A stretch of DNA of 13,637 bases from Saccharospirillum sp035704555 (lineage in GTDB: Bacteria > Pseudomonadota > Gammaproteobacteria > Pseudomonadales > Natronospirillaceae): the NCBI GenBank assembly GCA_035704555.1, contig DASSWT010000217.1, positions 1 through 13,637 on the forward strand, given 5' to 3'. Shown here piece after piece: positions 1 to 6,721 of the stretch. The stretch's first letter is position 1, and the number at the start of each line of letters is the position of its first letter. The translations under genes and the position numbers were made by a program. The notes below the pieces were generated by a model. It did not search any database. It was not told the DNA's origin and saw nothing but the letters and a program-made list of their open reading frames with translations.

Positions 1-275
1 CACGACATTTCCTTGCGAAAAATTGCCGCCTCCAGAGGGTTAACGGTAAAATCACTGGCTGATCTGAGACCTTTCCCCGTTCAAATGGATTTGCCCTCCT
101 GACTTCACCGGGAGTCACCATTGCCCTCTACCTCAATACGCTCATTGGTCAACTACCAGAAAACATCCAGTAGAACACTCTCCATACCTATAGACTCAGT
201 CGTATTGGGATTGTATCTGTTTGCTCTGCCCCACTTGTGTCCAGCACGACCCTGAATACGCCGGAGGAGAGGTGG
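1..275. other. Gene-free left edge
   Basis: I see no supported gene here. Frames on both strands are short and none has a ribosome binding site with a start codon. A short open stretch on the minus strand at about 1-75 could be the beginning of, or a remnant of, something outside the window, but nothing in it is recognisable. The segment lies downstream of the minus-strand nuclease operon. A 7-bp perfect stem (265-271 with 280-286) holds that operon's stop codon in its loop, but no T-tract follows it on the minus strand, so I do not call it a terminator. Confidence 0.5.
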
Positions 276-1205
276 TTAACTCTCCTGATACGCCCGTTCC
301 ACTAATCCGCGGGCTTTCTCCCAGTCTTCAGCTGTGCGGACATTCACTTCAAGATTTCCGGTTCCCCAGTGACCAATGTTGGTGACATCGCGACTGAACG
401 GGGTGTCTTCACCGAATGAGCCAGGCAGTTTCAGGTATAGCTGCAACCGTGCGTCTTTTCCGGGCTGCACGACGATGGATACAAAGTTGCGAATACTCTT
501 GAACGCAGTATAGAGCTTGAGCTCCTTTCGCTGTACTTCATCGCCCAATTGTTCGATGTATTGACAACAGGTTTGATAGAGTTCAAAAAGCTCAGATGAC
601 GCTTCGGCGAGGCGATCCTGTTGGCTTTTGTCTCTGCTGGTGCTTTTGCCGGGCTTCTTTACTATGGGGGCCGGGTTGACGGTTGTTGTGGCTTGGTAGG
701 TAGTTTGGGCGTTTACCAGCTCCAGTAGCAGCAATTCGTCGCCGAAATAGCGGTAGCGCATCAGCTCAATGTTGCGGTTAATCTGTTGAACGGCATGTCC
801 ATCGTACTTGTTGAAGTCTGAAGCAATACAAATCAGCCGGGTACCACTCCATTCGATGCTCTCGGCCTCGGTTTTACCAATTTTCTCCATCACCAACCAT
901 TTGAACTCGGCCTGATGATCCAGTAACCAGTCGAGATAGAAAAGCCCCTGATTGATGACGTTTTCAGTGCTATGGCGCTTGTATTCAACGATCACAGGGC
1001 AGCCATTTTCATCGAGCCCCAGAGTGTCGATTCGGCCTTTGTGCGTTTTTCCGGTTCCATATTCGCTGGCCAGAAAACGCACACCAATCAGTGCCTCCAT
1101 GTTGGATTCAACGTGTGCCTGAAGATGCTTTTCCAACTGGGCACTTTTACCGCCTAGCTCCGTGGCCGTGTGCTCATTGATCTGAAACAGCTTGATATCA
1201 CTCAT
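276..1205 (-). CDS. NucS/DUF5655-type PD-(D/E)XK nuclease-like protein
   Basis: The 309-residue protein has an N-terminal nuclease-like half and a C-terminal DUF5655-type half. In the first half, Asp60 in GRIDTLG and the EYK triad (Glu74, Lys76) after a short beta-hairpin, followed by Gln86, reproduce the PD-(D/E)XK core seen in NucS/RecB-type nucleases; Glu33 or Glu37 in the preceding helix could complete it. A Lys/Ser/Gln-rich linker (about 180-200) leads to the second domain (about 205-305), which carries the LYTAFKS and FVSIV segments usual in DUF5655 proteins. The ATG overlaps the upstream stop as ATGA, so translation is probably coupled; its own ribosome site is weak. All core residues are present, so DNA cleavage is plausible. 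DUF5655 proteins are often annotated only as hypothetical or, misleadingly, as transporters. The substrate is unknown. Confidence 0.8.
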   Translation of the reverse strand: MSDIKLFQINEHTATELGGKSAQLEKHLQAHVESNMEALIGVRFLASEYGTGKTHKGRIDTLGLDENGCPVIVEYKRHSTENVINQGLFYLDWLLDHQAEFKWLVMEKIGKTEAESIEWSGTRLICIASDFNKYDGHAVQQINRNIELMRYRYFGDELLLLELVNAQTTYQATTTVNPAPIVKKPGKSTSRDKSQQDRLAEASSELFELYQTCCQYIEQLGDEVQRKELKLYTAFKSIRNFVSIVVQPGKDARLQLYLKLPGSFGEDTPFSRDVTNIGHWGTGNLEVNVRTAEDWEKARGLVERAYQES

Positions 1206-1558
1206 GCAGTCGCTTTCCGTTGCCGGGGTGATTTTGCTAGGCTTCGGAACTTGTGGGTCGCCTTATTGCCTTCGATACGCAGGGTATTAACCAGCTCTTT
1301 GACTTGAGGCTCCAGCTGCAGCTCCCGATTCAGGCGATAGAGCAGATCGGATTGGCTGGTTTTTTCATCAAATCCGATACCTGACTGGGCCGCCAGATGC
1401 TGTTCCTTGGTCACACCAAGATGTCGCAGCTTGATGAGCGTGCTGTTCGGGTCGCTTGAGAAAACGGCTTCTGTAGCCAGTCCCAGTTGGACAAACAGCG
1501 GATCATGTTTGGTTAAAAAGCCAAATTTCGATGACGGGGGCGTCGGGACTGCGCTCAA
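1202..1558 (-). CDS. Stand-alone HsdR N-terminal (DUF4145-like) domain protein
   Basis: The start is TTG at 1558, because GGAGGT stands 4 nt in front of it and recognisable homology begins just afterwards; the upstream ATG at 1642 adds 28 unconvincing residues. The 118-residue product matches, from memory, the first ~100 residues of EcoKI-type HsdR: a KFGFL..HDPLFVQLG segment, a DPNSTLIKLR segment, and a closing GNKATH (Gly97, Asn98, His102) corresponding to HsdR GNQAVH. HsdR would continue for about 1000 more residues with nuclease and helicase domains; here the protein ends 16 residues later with a basic tail. It overlaps the nuclease-like gene by ATGA. It is either a degraded hsdR whose body was deleted, or a real small partner protein that kept only the docking domain. 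The coupled overlap and intact ribosome site favour an expressed gene. Confidence 0.68.
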   Translation of the reverse strand: MSAVPTPPSSKFGFLTKHDPLFVQLGLATEAVFSSDPNSTLIKLRHLGVTKEQHLAAQSGIGFDEKTSQSDLLYRLNRELQLEPQVKELVNTLRIEGNKATHKFRSLAKSPRQRKATA

Positions 1559-1783
1559 AGTGACCTCCGCAAAGCAACCTGCCCTGGTTTGTGGTAGTGG
1601 CTGGCTGTCATGAGGAGGCAGACTGCCAGTGATCGATGCCACCGTTTAACAGACAGCCTACCACGGTCTTCCCCGGATGCCACAGAGGAGCGCACTTTGG
1701 GTGTGCAGGGTCAGCTCTCCGGCAGGTTTTCAAGCCGGTGTTACCAGTGATGAATCAACCATGCTGATTCGCTGAAAAACCCC

Positions 1784-1789
1784 TATAAT
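1784..1789 (+). promoter_or_regulatory. Candidate -10 element for gmk
   Basis: A perfect TATAAT lies 39 nt before the first gmk ATG. No good -35 hexamer sits 16-18 nt upstream, so this may be an activator-dependent or chance site. It lies in the 1559-1827 gap between the divergent HsdR-like gene and gmk, in which I find no other convincing signal and no clear minus-strand promoter. Confidence 0.4.
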
Positions 1790-1827
1790 GAGTCGCCTTA
1801 ATCCCATATCCCGTTTCAAAAAGGCAG

Positions 1828-2496
1828 ATGTGCGCAATGACCCCACTTTCCCAGACCTCTGGCACCGGCAAACGCACCGTGGCACCCGGCACTTTGTACA
1901 TGATTTCGGCGCCGTCGGGCGCGGGCAAGAGCAGCCTGGTGAATGCGCTGATCAAGCGATTGCCCTTTGTGTATCTGTCGATTTCACATACCACACGGCC
2001 GATGCGACCGGGCGAGGAAGATGGTCAGCATTACCATTTTGTATCGACCGAGACGTTTCTGGCGAGCGTTAATCGCGGTGAATTTCTGGAGCACGCCCAG
2101 GTGTTCGATAACTATTACGGCACCAGCCAGGTCTGGGTGCAGAGCCAGCTGGATCTGGGCCACGATGTGATTCTGGAAATCGACTGGCAGGGTGCGCAGC
2201 AGATTCGCCGGCAGATGCCTGACACCAAGGGTATTTTCATTTTGCCGCCGTCGCGTGAGGCGTTGCAGGAGCGCCTGGAGAAACGTGCGCAGGATAGCGC
2301 CGAAGTCATCGCCCGGCGCATGAAAGACGCCACCAGTGAGATGTCGCATTACCACGAGTACGACTTTGTGGTGGTCAATGACGACTTTTATAAGTCACTG
2401 GATGAACTCTGCGCCATCTTCATCGCCAACCGGATGACGCTGTCGAAACAGCAGCAGACCCACGGCGACTTGTTCATCGAATTGCTCAACCCCTGA
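1828..2496 (+). CDS. gmk: Guanylate kinase
   Basis: It converts GMP and ATP to GDP and ADP in the cytoplasm, a step towards GTP and hence towards (p)ppGpp substrates. The 222-residue protein has the P-loop APSGAGKSS (residues 28-36), the GMP-binding segment SHTTRPMRPGEEDG (53-66), and the typical LEIDWQGAQQIR stretch. E. coli Gmk is 207 residues; the extra length is a poorly conserved N-terminus. Two ATGs are possible, 1828 and 1837: the AAAAGG upstream is rather close to the first and rather far from the second, so the start is uncertain by 3 residues. gmk usually precedes rpoZ-spoT. Here a minus-strand iron importer begins only 12 nt after its stop, and no terminator is visible between them. 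Confidence 0.95.
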   Translation: MCAMTPLSQTSGTGKRTVAPGTLYMISAPSGAGKSSLVNALIKRLPFVYLSISHTTRPMRPGEEDGQHYHFVSTETFLASVNRGEFLEHAQVFDNYYGTSQVWVQSQLDLGHDVILEIDWQGAQQIRRQMPDTKGIFILPPSREALQERLEKRAQDSAEVIARRMKDATSEMSHYHEYDFVVVNDDFYKSLDELCAIFIANRMTLSKQQQTHGDLFIELLNP

Positions 2497-2508
2497 GCCG
2501 CTAAACCA

Positions 2509-3267
2509 TCAAAGGTGATAAAACCCAACCGGCTTGTTCTGAATGCGCTGAATGCTCATCTCGATGCCGTACAGATCACGCATGATGGCCGGTGTCATCA
2601 GTTCTTCCGGCGTGCCCTGGTGGGCGATGCGGCCCTGGTCCATGGCGACGATGGTGTCGGCGTAGCAGGAGGCGAAGTTGATGTCGTGCAACACCAGCAC
2701 GATGTGTTTGCCGAGCTCATCGGCCGCCCGGCGCAGCAGTTTCATGATGTCGACGGCATGCTTCATGTCGAGGTTGTTCAGCGGTTCATCGAGCAGTAAA
2801 TAATCGGTGTTCTGGCATAACACCATGGCGATGCAGGCCCGTTGTCGTTGTCCGCCTGAGAGCTCATCCAGAAACCGATACTTCAAACTGTGCAGGTTCA
2901 GATAGCCGAGGGCCTGGTTGATCTGGTCGGTGTCTTCGTCGGTTAGTCGGCCCTGGCTGTAGGGGTAGCGGCCGAAGGCGACCAGGTCGAAGACGGTCAG
3001 GCGCAGGCTGATTGGGTTGTCCTGACGCAGAATGGCGAGCTTGCGGGCGAGTATGGCGTTGTCGGTGCTGTGTACATCCAGGTCGTCGATCAGCACCTGT
3101 CCCGCGTCGGGTTTTTGCAGGCGACTCATGATGCCGAGCAGCGTTGACTTGCCCGCACCGTTCGGTCCGATCAGTGCGGTGACGCCCCGGTCGGGCAGCG
3201 TCAGATTAACCGACCTGAGTACCGGCGTGTCGCCATAGTGTTTTGTCACCGAACTCACCTGAATCAT
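2509..3267 (-). CDS. Fe-siderophore ABC importer, ATPase (YclP/CeuD/VctC type)
   Basis: This is the cytoplasmic ATP-hydrolysing subunit that powers the two permeases encoded just upstream. The start is ATG 3267, preceded by AGGGG at 5 nt and overlapping the permease stop as ATGA; a longer reading frame from 3294 lies inside the permease gene. In the 252-residue protein: Walker A GPNGAGKST (34-42), Q-loop Gln82, signature LSGGQ (136-140), Walker B YLLLDEP (156-162), H-loop His194. The segments around IMSRLQ, FGRYPYSQGRLT and LNNLDMKH closely match what I recall of B. subtilis YclP, which places it in the petrobactin/catecholate branch rather than with FepC or FhuC. It is the last gene of the operon and is convergent with gmk. 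Confidence 0.93.
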   Translation of the reverse strand: MIQVSSVTKHYGDTPVLRSVNLTLPDRGVTALIGPNGAGKSTLLGIMSRLQKPDAGQVLIDDLDVHSTDNAILARKLAILRQDNPISLRLTVFDLVAFGRYPYSQGRLTDEDTDQINQALGYLNLHSLKYRFLDELSGGQRQRACIAMVLCQNTDYLLLDEPLNNLDMKHAVDIMKLLRRAADELGKHIVLVLHDINFASCYADTIVAMDQGRIAHQGTPEELMTPAIMRDLYGIEMSIQRIQNKPVGFYHL

Positions 3268-4268
3268 CGTCGCCCCTGTTGAATCACCAGCCATAGGAAA
3301 AACAGCCCGCCAACAAACTCGACCACAATGCTCAGGCTGGTGCCAAAGTGCAGCAGGTGTTCGAGAACCGCTTGGCCGCCGATCAGCGTCGCGATCGCCA
3401 GCAGGGTTGCCATGGGCAGAATAAAGCGGTGCTGATGACTGCCGGCGATGGCGTAGGCCAGGTTGGCCACCAGCAAACCGAAAAAGGTCACCGGCCCGAC
3501 CAGGGCGGTTGATACCGAGACCAGTACGGCAATCGCCACCAGCAATTGCAGGGTCAGCCGTTTCTGGTTCAGCCCGAGATTAATTGCCGGGGCTTCGCCC
3601 AGAAGCAGGACATCGAGCTGATACCGCTGACGCCAGACCCAGACTGAAATTACCGCCACCAATAGGGTTGCGATACCGAGCAAGGGCGAATCGATGCGGT
3701 TAAAGCTGGCGAACATCACATCCTGCAGCACGTCGAAATCGACCGGGTCCATCATGCGGGTGATCAGGCTGTTGATGCTGCGAAACAGCGTGCCAAAAAT
3801 AATGCCTACCAGAATCAGCACATGCAGATCCCGCTTCTGGCGCAGAAACAACCAGTAATACAGCCCACAGAGTGCTCCGGTCATCAGCACCACTTCGCTC
3901 AGCCATTTGATGTGCGGGTTTAACTGGCTATAGAACTGCCGGCCGAGGGTAAGCAGCAGGGTCGATTGCAGCAGCAGATAAAGGGCGTCGAAGCCCATGA
4001 TGCCCGGGGTTAGAATACGGTTGTGGGTCAGCGTCTGGAACAGCACCGTCGACAGCGCAATGGCGAAGCCAACCAGCGCCATCGCCGCGACCTTCTCAGC
4101 CCGAAACGGGAGCGTAAAGGCCCAGCCGGCACGAACGTTCAGAGTCATAAAGCCGAGAATGGCCACGGCCACAAACAGCAAAGCCAGCACCAGGCGTTGC
4201 CCGGGGGTCACCCTGGGCCAGAAAGGCGAGCCCGCGGCATTCAGCCCGGAGGTGTTCAATTCAGACAT
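3264..4268 (-). CDS. Fe-siderophore ABC importer, permease (YclO/CeuC/VctG type)
   Basis: The 334-residue inner-membrane protein belongs to the FecCD/BtuC permease family. After a polar N-terminus of about 25 residues come many hydrophobic segments. The cytoplasmic coupling region LLGEAPAINLGLNQKR and the following TALVGPVTFFGLLVANLAYAI segment are the family hallmarks. Together with the second permease it should form a heterodimeric channel. It overlaps the upstream permease gene by 8 nt and the ATPase gene by 4 nt, so the three are translated as a coupled block. The ribosome site is weak, in keeping with coupling. Order in the operon (binding protein, permease, permease, ATPase) and similarity suggest it is the YclO-like partner; which permease is which rests on recalled resemblance. 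Confidence 0.88.
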   Translation of the reverse strand: MSELNTSGLNAAGSPFWPRVTPGQRLVLALLFVAVAILGFMTLNVRAGWAFTLPFRAEKVAAMALVGFAIALSTVLFQTLTHNRILTPGIMGFDALYLLLQSTLLLTLGRQFYSQLNPHIKWLSEVVLMTGALCGLYYWLFLRQKRDLHVLILVGIIFGTLFRSINSLITRMMDPVDFDVLQDVMFASFNRIDSPLLGIATLLVAVISVWVWRQRYQLDVLLLGEAPAINLGLNQKRLTLQLLVAIAVLVSVSTALVGPVTFFGLLVANLAYAIAGSHQHRFILPMATLLAIATLIGGQAVLEHLLHFGTSLSIVVEFVGGLFFLWLVIQQGRR

Positions 4269-5244
4269 AAGCTGGCCGGGTCCGTTTCAGCAGCAGATAA
4301 ATAAAGAGTGCACTGCCCAGCACGCCCATCACCGTGCCGATCGGAATCTCGTAGGGGTAGCGCAGCAGGCGGCCGAGCAGGTCGCAGACCAGCACCAGAA
4401 CCGCGCCCAGCCAGGCCACCCAGGGCAGGCTGCGGCGCAGGTTGTCGCCCATCATCAGGCTGATGACGTTAGGTACGATCAGCCCGAGAAACGGAATAAC
4501 ACCGGCGGTGACCACGGTGACGGCTGATATCAGTGAGACGATGATCAGGCCCAGCAACATAACACTGCGATAGCCCAGCCCCAGATTCATTGCCAGGTTG
4601 CGACCGAGGCCAATCAGGGTGAAGCGGTTGGCGGTCATGTAGGCCACCAAAGTCAGCCCGGCAGCGAGCCACAGCAACTCATAGCGCCCGCGCAACACGG
4701 CGGAAAAGTCCCCGTTGGTCCAGTTCGCCAGCGATTGCATCAGATTGTGCCGGTAGGCTATGAACAGCGTGACCGAGCCGATAACGCCGCCGAGCATGAT
4801 GCCAACCAACGGCACCATCACCACCGACCGCAGCGGAATGGCGCGCAGCAGCGCCATAAAAAGCAGGCTGCCGGCCAGCGCACAGAGGGCAGCCACCAGC
4901 ATCTTGGTGAAAATGCCGAGCCCGGGGGCGAACAGCGCCATCAGCAGCAGGCCCAGGGTGGCGGCCTCCAGCGTGCCGGTGGTGCCGGGTTCGACAAAGC
5001 GGTTGCGCACCAGCATCTGCATGATCAGGCCCGACACTGCCAGTGAGGTGCCGCACAACACCAGCGCCAGAGTGCGCGGCAGGCGACTTACCAGCAGAAT
5101 CAGCCAGTCCTGATCCGACAATGCCGCCCAGGACAAGTCCGCCACGCCCACCAGCAGGCTGGCCACTATCAGCGCCAATAGCAACAGCACCGCCAGAGGC
5201 GGTGCGAAACGGGGCGCTGGAGAGGCTTGGGAAACCGTGGTCAT
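4261..5244 (-). CDS. Fe-siderophore ABC importer, permease (YclN/CeuB/VctD type)
   Basis: This is a 327-residue FecCD/BtuC-family inner-membrane permease. An N-terminal segment (about 15-37) is followed by the outward region VADLSWAAL and the SRLPRTLALVLCGTSLAVSG stretch that defines the family, then NRFVEPGTTG, as in the YclN branch. Later come the coupling-helix region LGRNLAMNLGLGYR and the GVIPFLGLIVPNVISLMMG segment. The gene starts 15 nt after the stop of the binding-protein gene and overlaps the next permease by 8 nt. No good Shine-Dalgarno is visible at its ATG. Expression should follow the Fur-type promoter in front of the binding protein. Confidence 0.9.
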   Translation of the reverse strand: MTTVSQASPAPRFAPPLAVLLLLALIVASLLVGVADLSWAALSDQDWLILLVSRLPRTLALVLCGTSLAVSGLIMQMLVRNRFVEPGTTGTLEAATLGLLLMALFAPGLGIFTKMLVAALCALAGSLLFMALLRAIPLRSVVMVPLVGIMLGGVIGSVTLFIAYRHNLMQSLANWTNGDFSAVLRGRYELLWLAAGLTLVAYMTANRFTLIGLGRNLAMNLGLGYRSVMLLGLIIVSLISAVTVVTAGVIPFLGLIVPNVISLMMGDNLRRSLPWVAWLGAVLVLVCDLLGRLLRYPYEIPIGTVMGVLGSALFIYLLLKRTRPAYV

Positions 5245-5259
5245 GTTGGTGTTTCGGCG

Positions 5260-6156
5260 TCAGCTCGACAAACCAGCGATCACTTCTTCCACCATTTGCT
5301 CGACGGCGGGCAGGCCCGACATAACAATGTACCAGTTCACCGAGTCCAGATAGACGATGCGGTCGTTCTGGTAAGCCCGGGTGCGTTTGACCAGGTCGTT
5401 ATCGAGCGTGGCGCGGGCGGCCTGGTTGGCCGGGTCGATGGCGCCGTCCCGGTCGATCACGAAGATCACCTCGGGGTCGGTTTCCAGCAGGTATTCGAAT
5501 GAGATCGGGTCTCCGTGTGTACCCTCTTCCAGGTCGGTTACCGCCGTGGCCAGGCCCAGGTCATCGTGGATCCAGCCAAAGCGCGAGCCCGGGCCATAAG
5601 CGGTCAGTTTGCCGCCGCTGGTCATCACAACCAGGGCTTCACCGGTCTCTGCTGCCAGGGTGCGGGCCTGTTCGACGCGGGCGTCCAGTGCGTCGAGGCG
5701 TTGCTCCGCTTCGTCGGTTTTGTCGAAAATGGCGGCCAGAGTGCGAGTGGTGGCTTTGAACTGATCCAGGAAGCCTTCACCCCAAACCGTCATGTCGATG
5801 GTGGGTGCCAATTTGTTCAGGTCGTCATAAGCGGTGGAAGAGCGGTTGGCGACGATGATCAGATCCGGGTCCATTGAAGCGACGGTTTCAAAATCCGGTT
5901 CGAACAGTGAGCCAATGTTGGTGTAGCGGTCGTCGCTGTAGTGGCTCAGGCGCGGTGGCAGGAAGGCTTTTGGCATGCCGTCGACTTCTACGCCGAGTGC
6001 GTCCAGGGTATCGAGGCTGGCGATGTCGAAGGTCAGCACAGTCTCGGGTTGCCCGCTCAGGGTGGTTTCGCCCTGAGCGTGGTTGACGACCGTCTCGGCC
6101 TGAACTGAGGAGAGTGCACAGAGGGCCGTAAGGAGGGTACCCGGTAGAAGACGCAT
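5260..6156 (-). CDS. Periplasmic ferric-catecholate siderophore-binding protein (CeuE/YclQ/VctP type)
   Basis: This is the first gene of the importer operon. The 298-residue protein has a Sec signal peptide ending at about VQA/ET (residues 20/21); there is no lipobox, so it should be soluble in the periplasm. Recalled C. jejuni CeuE ligands Arg118, Arg205, His227 and Arg249 are matched by Arg105, Arg192, His214 and Arg236 with identical spacings (87, 22, 22), and Tyr288 by Tyr276 within one residue. In CeuE the arginines hold the charged ferric catecholate and His/Tyr complete the iron shell, so a tetra- or hexadentate catecholate ligand is the best inference. AAGGA stands 7 nt before the ATG. 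No outer-membrane TonB receptor is in the window. Other class III binding proteins (haem, cobalamin) are less likely given this ligand set. Confidence 0.9.
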   Translation of the reverse strand: MRLLPGTLLTALCALSSVQAETVVNHAQGETTLSGQPETVLTFDIASLDTLDALGVEVDGMPKAFLPPRLSHYSDDRYTNIGSLFEPDFETVASMDPDLIIVANRSSTAYDDLNKLAPTIDMTVWGEGFLDQFKATTRTLAAIFDKTDEAEQRLDALDARVEQARTLAAETGEALVVMTSGGKLTAYGPGSRFGWIHDDLGLATAVTDLEEGTHGDPISFEYLLETDPEVIFVIDRDGAIDPANQAARATLDNDLVKRTRAYQNDRIVYLDSVNWYIVMSGLPAVEQMVEEVIAGLSS

Positions 6157-6183
6157 GATAGAATCCTTTTCAATAAATACTAG

Positions 6184-6198
6184 TGAGAGTAATTATCA
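6184..6198. promoter_or_regulatory. Fur box
   Basis: TGAGAGTAATTATCA matches the 7-1-7 Fur consensus TGATAATCATTATCA at 12 of 15 positions, with the right half perfect. It lies 28 nt before the ATG of the binding-protein gene and right at or just downstream of its expected transcription start, where a bound repressor would block initiation. This fits iron-repressed control of the importer. Confidence 0.72.
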
Positions 6199-6207
6199 GT
6201 TAGATTT

Positions 6208-6235
6208 ATTATAAGGAACCGATGGATAACGTCAA
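6208..6235 (-). promoter_or_regulatory. Sigma70 promoter of the iron-importer operon
   Basis: On the minus strand TTGACG (6235-6230) and TATAAT (6213-6208) are separated by 16 nt. Transcription should start near 6200, next to the Fur box, giving a leader of about 45 nt. Confidence 0.75.
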
Positions 6236-6287
6236 CGACCGCGGCCAACGTTCCCGAGTCTGCATCTGCCCGGCCGGCAACTCCCCC

Positions 6288-6315
6288 TTGAGCTTTTGCT
6301 CAATCCGCGTACAAT
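6288..6315 (+). promoter_or_regulatory. Sigma70 promoter of rpoZ
   Basis: TTGAGC (6288-6293) and TACAAT (6310-6315) with 16 nt between them lie 41 nt before the rpoZ start. The promoter is divergent from the importer promoter, with 52 nt between the two -35 boxes. rpoZ needs its own promoter here because gmk no longer precedes it. Confidence 0.7.
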
Positions 6316-6355
6316 CCCGCGTCCGTAATGGCTATATCACCCGTAGGAGACCTTG

Positions 6356-6565
6356 ATGGCTCGAGTCACTGTTGAAGATTGCCTGGAAAATGTGGCAAAT
6401 CGTTTTGAACTGATCATGGTCGCCAGCAAGCGTGCCCGCCAGATTGCCAACGATGGCGCTGAGCCACTGGTACCGATCGAGAACGACAAACCGACGGTTA
6501 TCGCGCTGCGTGAAATCGCCGGCAAAAAGATTACCCCGTCGATTCTCGACGAACTCGAAGAGTGA
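6356..6565 (+). CDS. rpoZ: RNA polymerase omega subunit
   Basis: The 69-residue protein begins MARVTVEDCLENVANRFELI, the classic omega start, and keeps the ASKRARQ and ENDKPTVIALREI segments that wrap the C-terminal end of the beta' subunit and help RNA polymerase assembly. In gammaproteobacteria omega also contributes to one of the ppGpp sites on the polymerase, which fits the spoT gene that follows. The start is ATG 6356, with AGGAG 6 nt upstream; an in-frame TTG directly before it is not used. It lacks the long Gln/Glu-rich tail of E. coli omega (91 residues). A strong hairpin terminator lies 39 nt after the stop. Confidence 0.95.
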   Translation: MARVTVEDCLENVANRFELIMVASKRARQIANDGAEPLVPIENDKPTVIALREIAGKKITPSILDELEE

Positions 6566-6604
6566 TTTAGACACTCAATACAGTCGGCCTAAATCGTCGA
6601 TAGC

Positions 6605-6634
6605 AAAAAAACCGGGCTCTGACCCGGTTTTTTT
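6605..6634. terminator. Rho-independent terminator after rpoZ
   Basis: The arms 6605-6616 and 6623-6634 are perfectly complementary over 12 bp (seven A/T pairs plus CCGGG/CCCGG), with a 6-nt loop and a run of seven T. The A-run on the other side would make it work in both directions. It separates rpoZ from spoT. Confidence 0.9.
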
Positions 6635-6721
6635 ATTGCTGTGTTTTCTGCTTTCATTACACTCAAGCTAGCCGGGGCCTCTAAAACCGCGCCTCTATCA
6701 CTGTTATTGGACGATCCTGCC

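Noticed and set aside
1..75. Minus-strand open stretch at the left edge that might be a gene fragment
   Set aside because: It is short, bounded by a stop codon, has no supported start, and resembles no protein I know.
1202..1245. Programmed frameshift joining the HsdR-like and nuclease frames
   Set aside because: The frames overlap in open reading, but I see no convincing slippery site plus structure; ATGA coupling is the simpler reading.
1559..1642. N-terminal extension of the HsdR-like protein from ATG 1642
   Set aside because: The added 28 residues look non-coding, while GGAGGT stands in the right place for TTG 1558.
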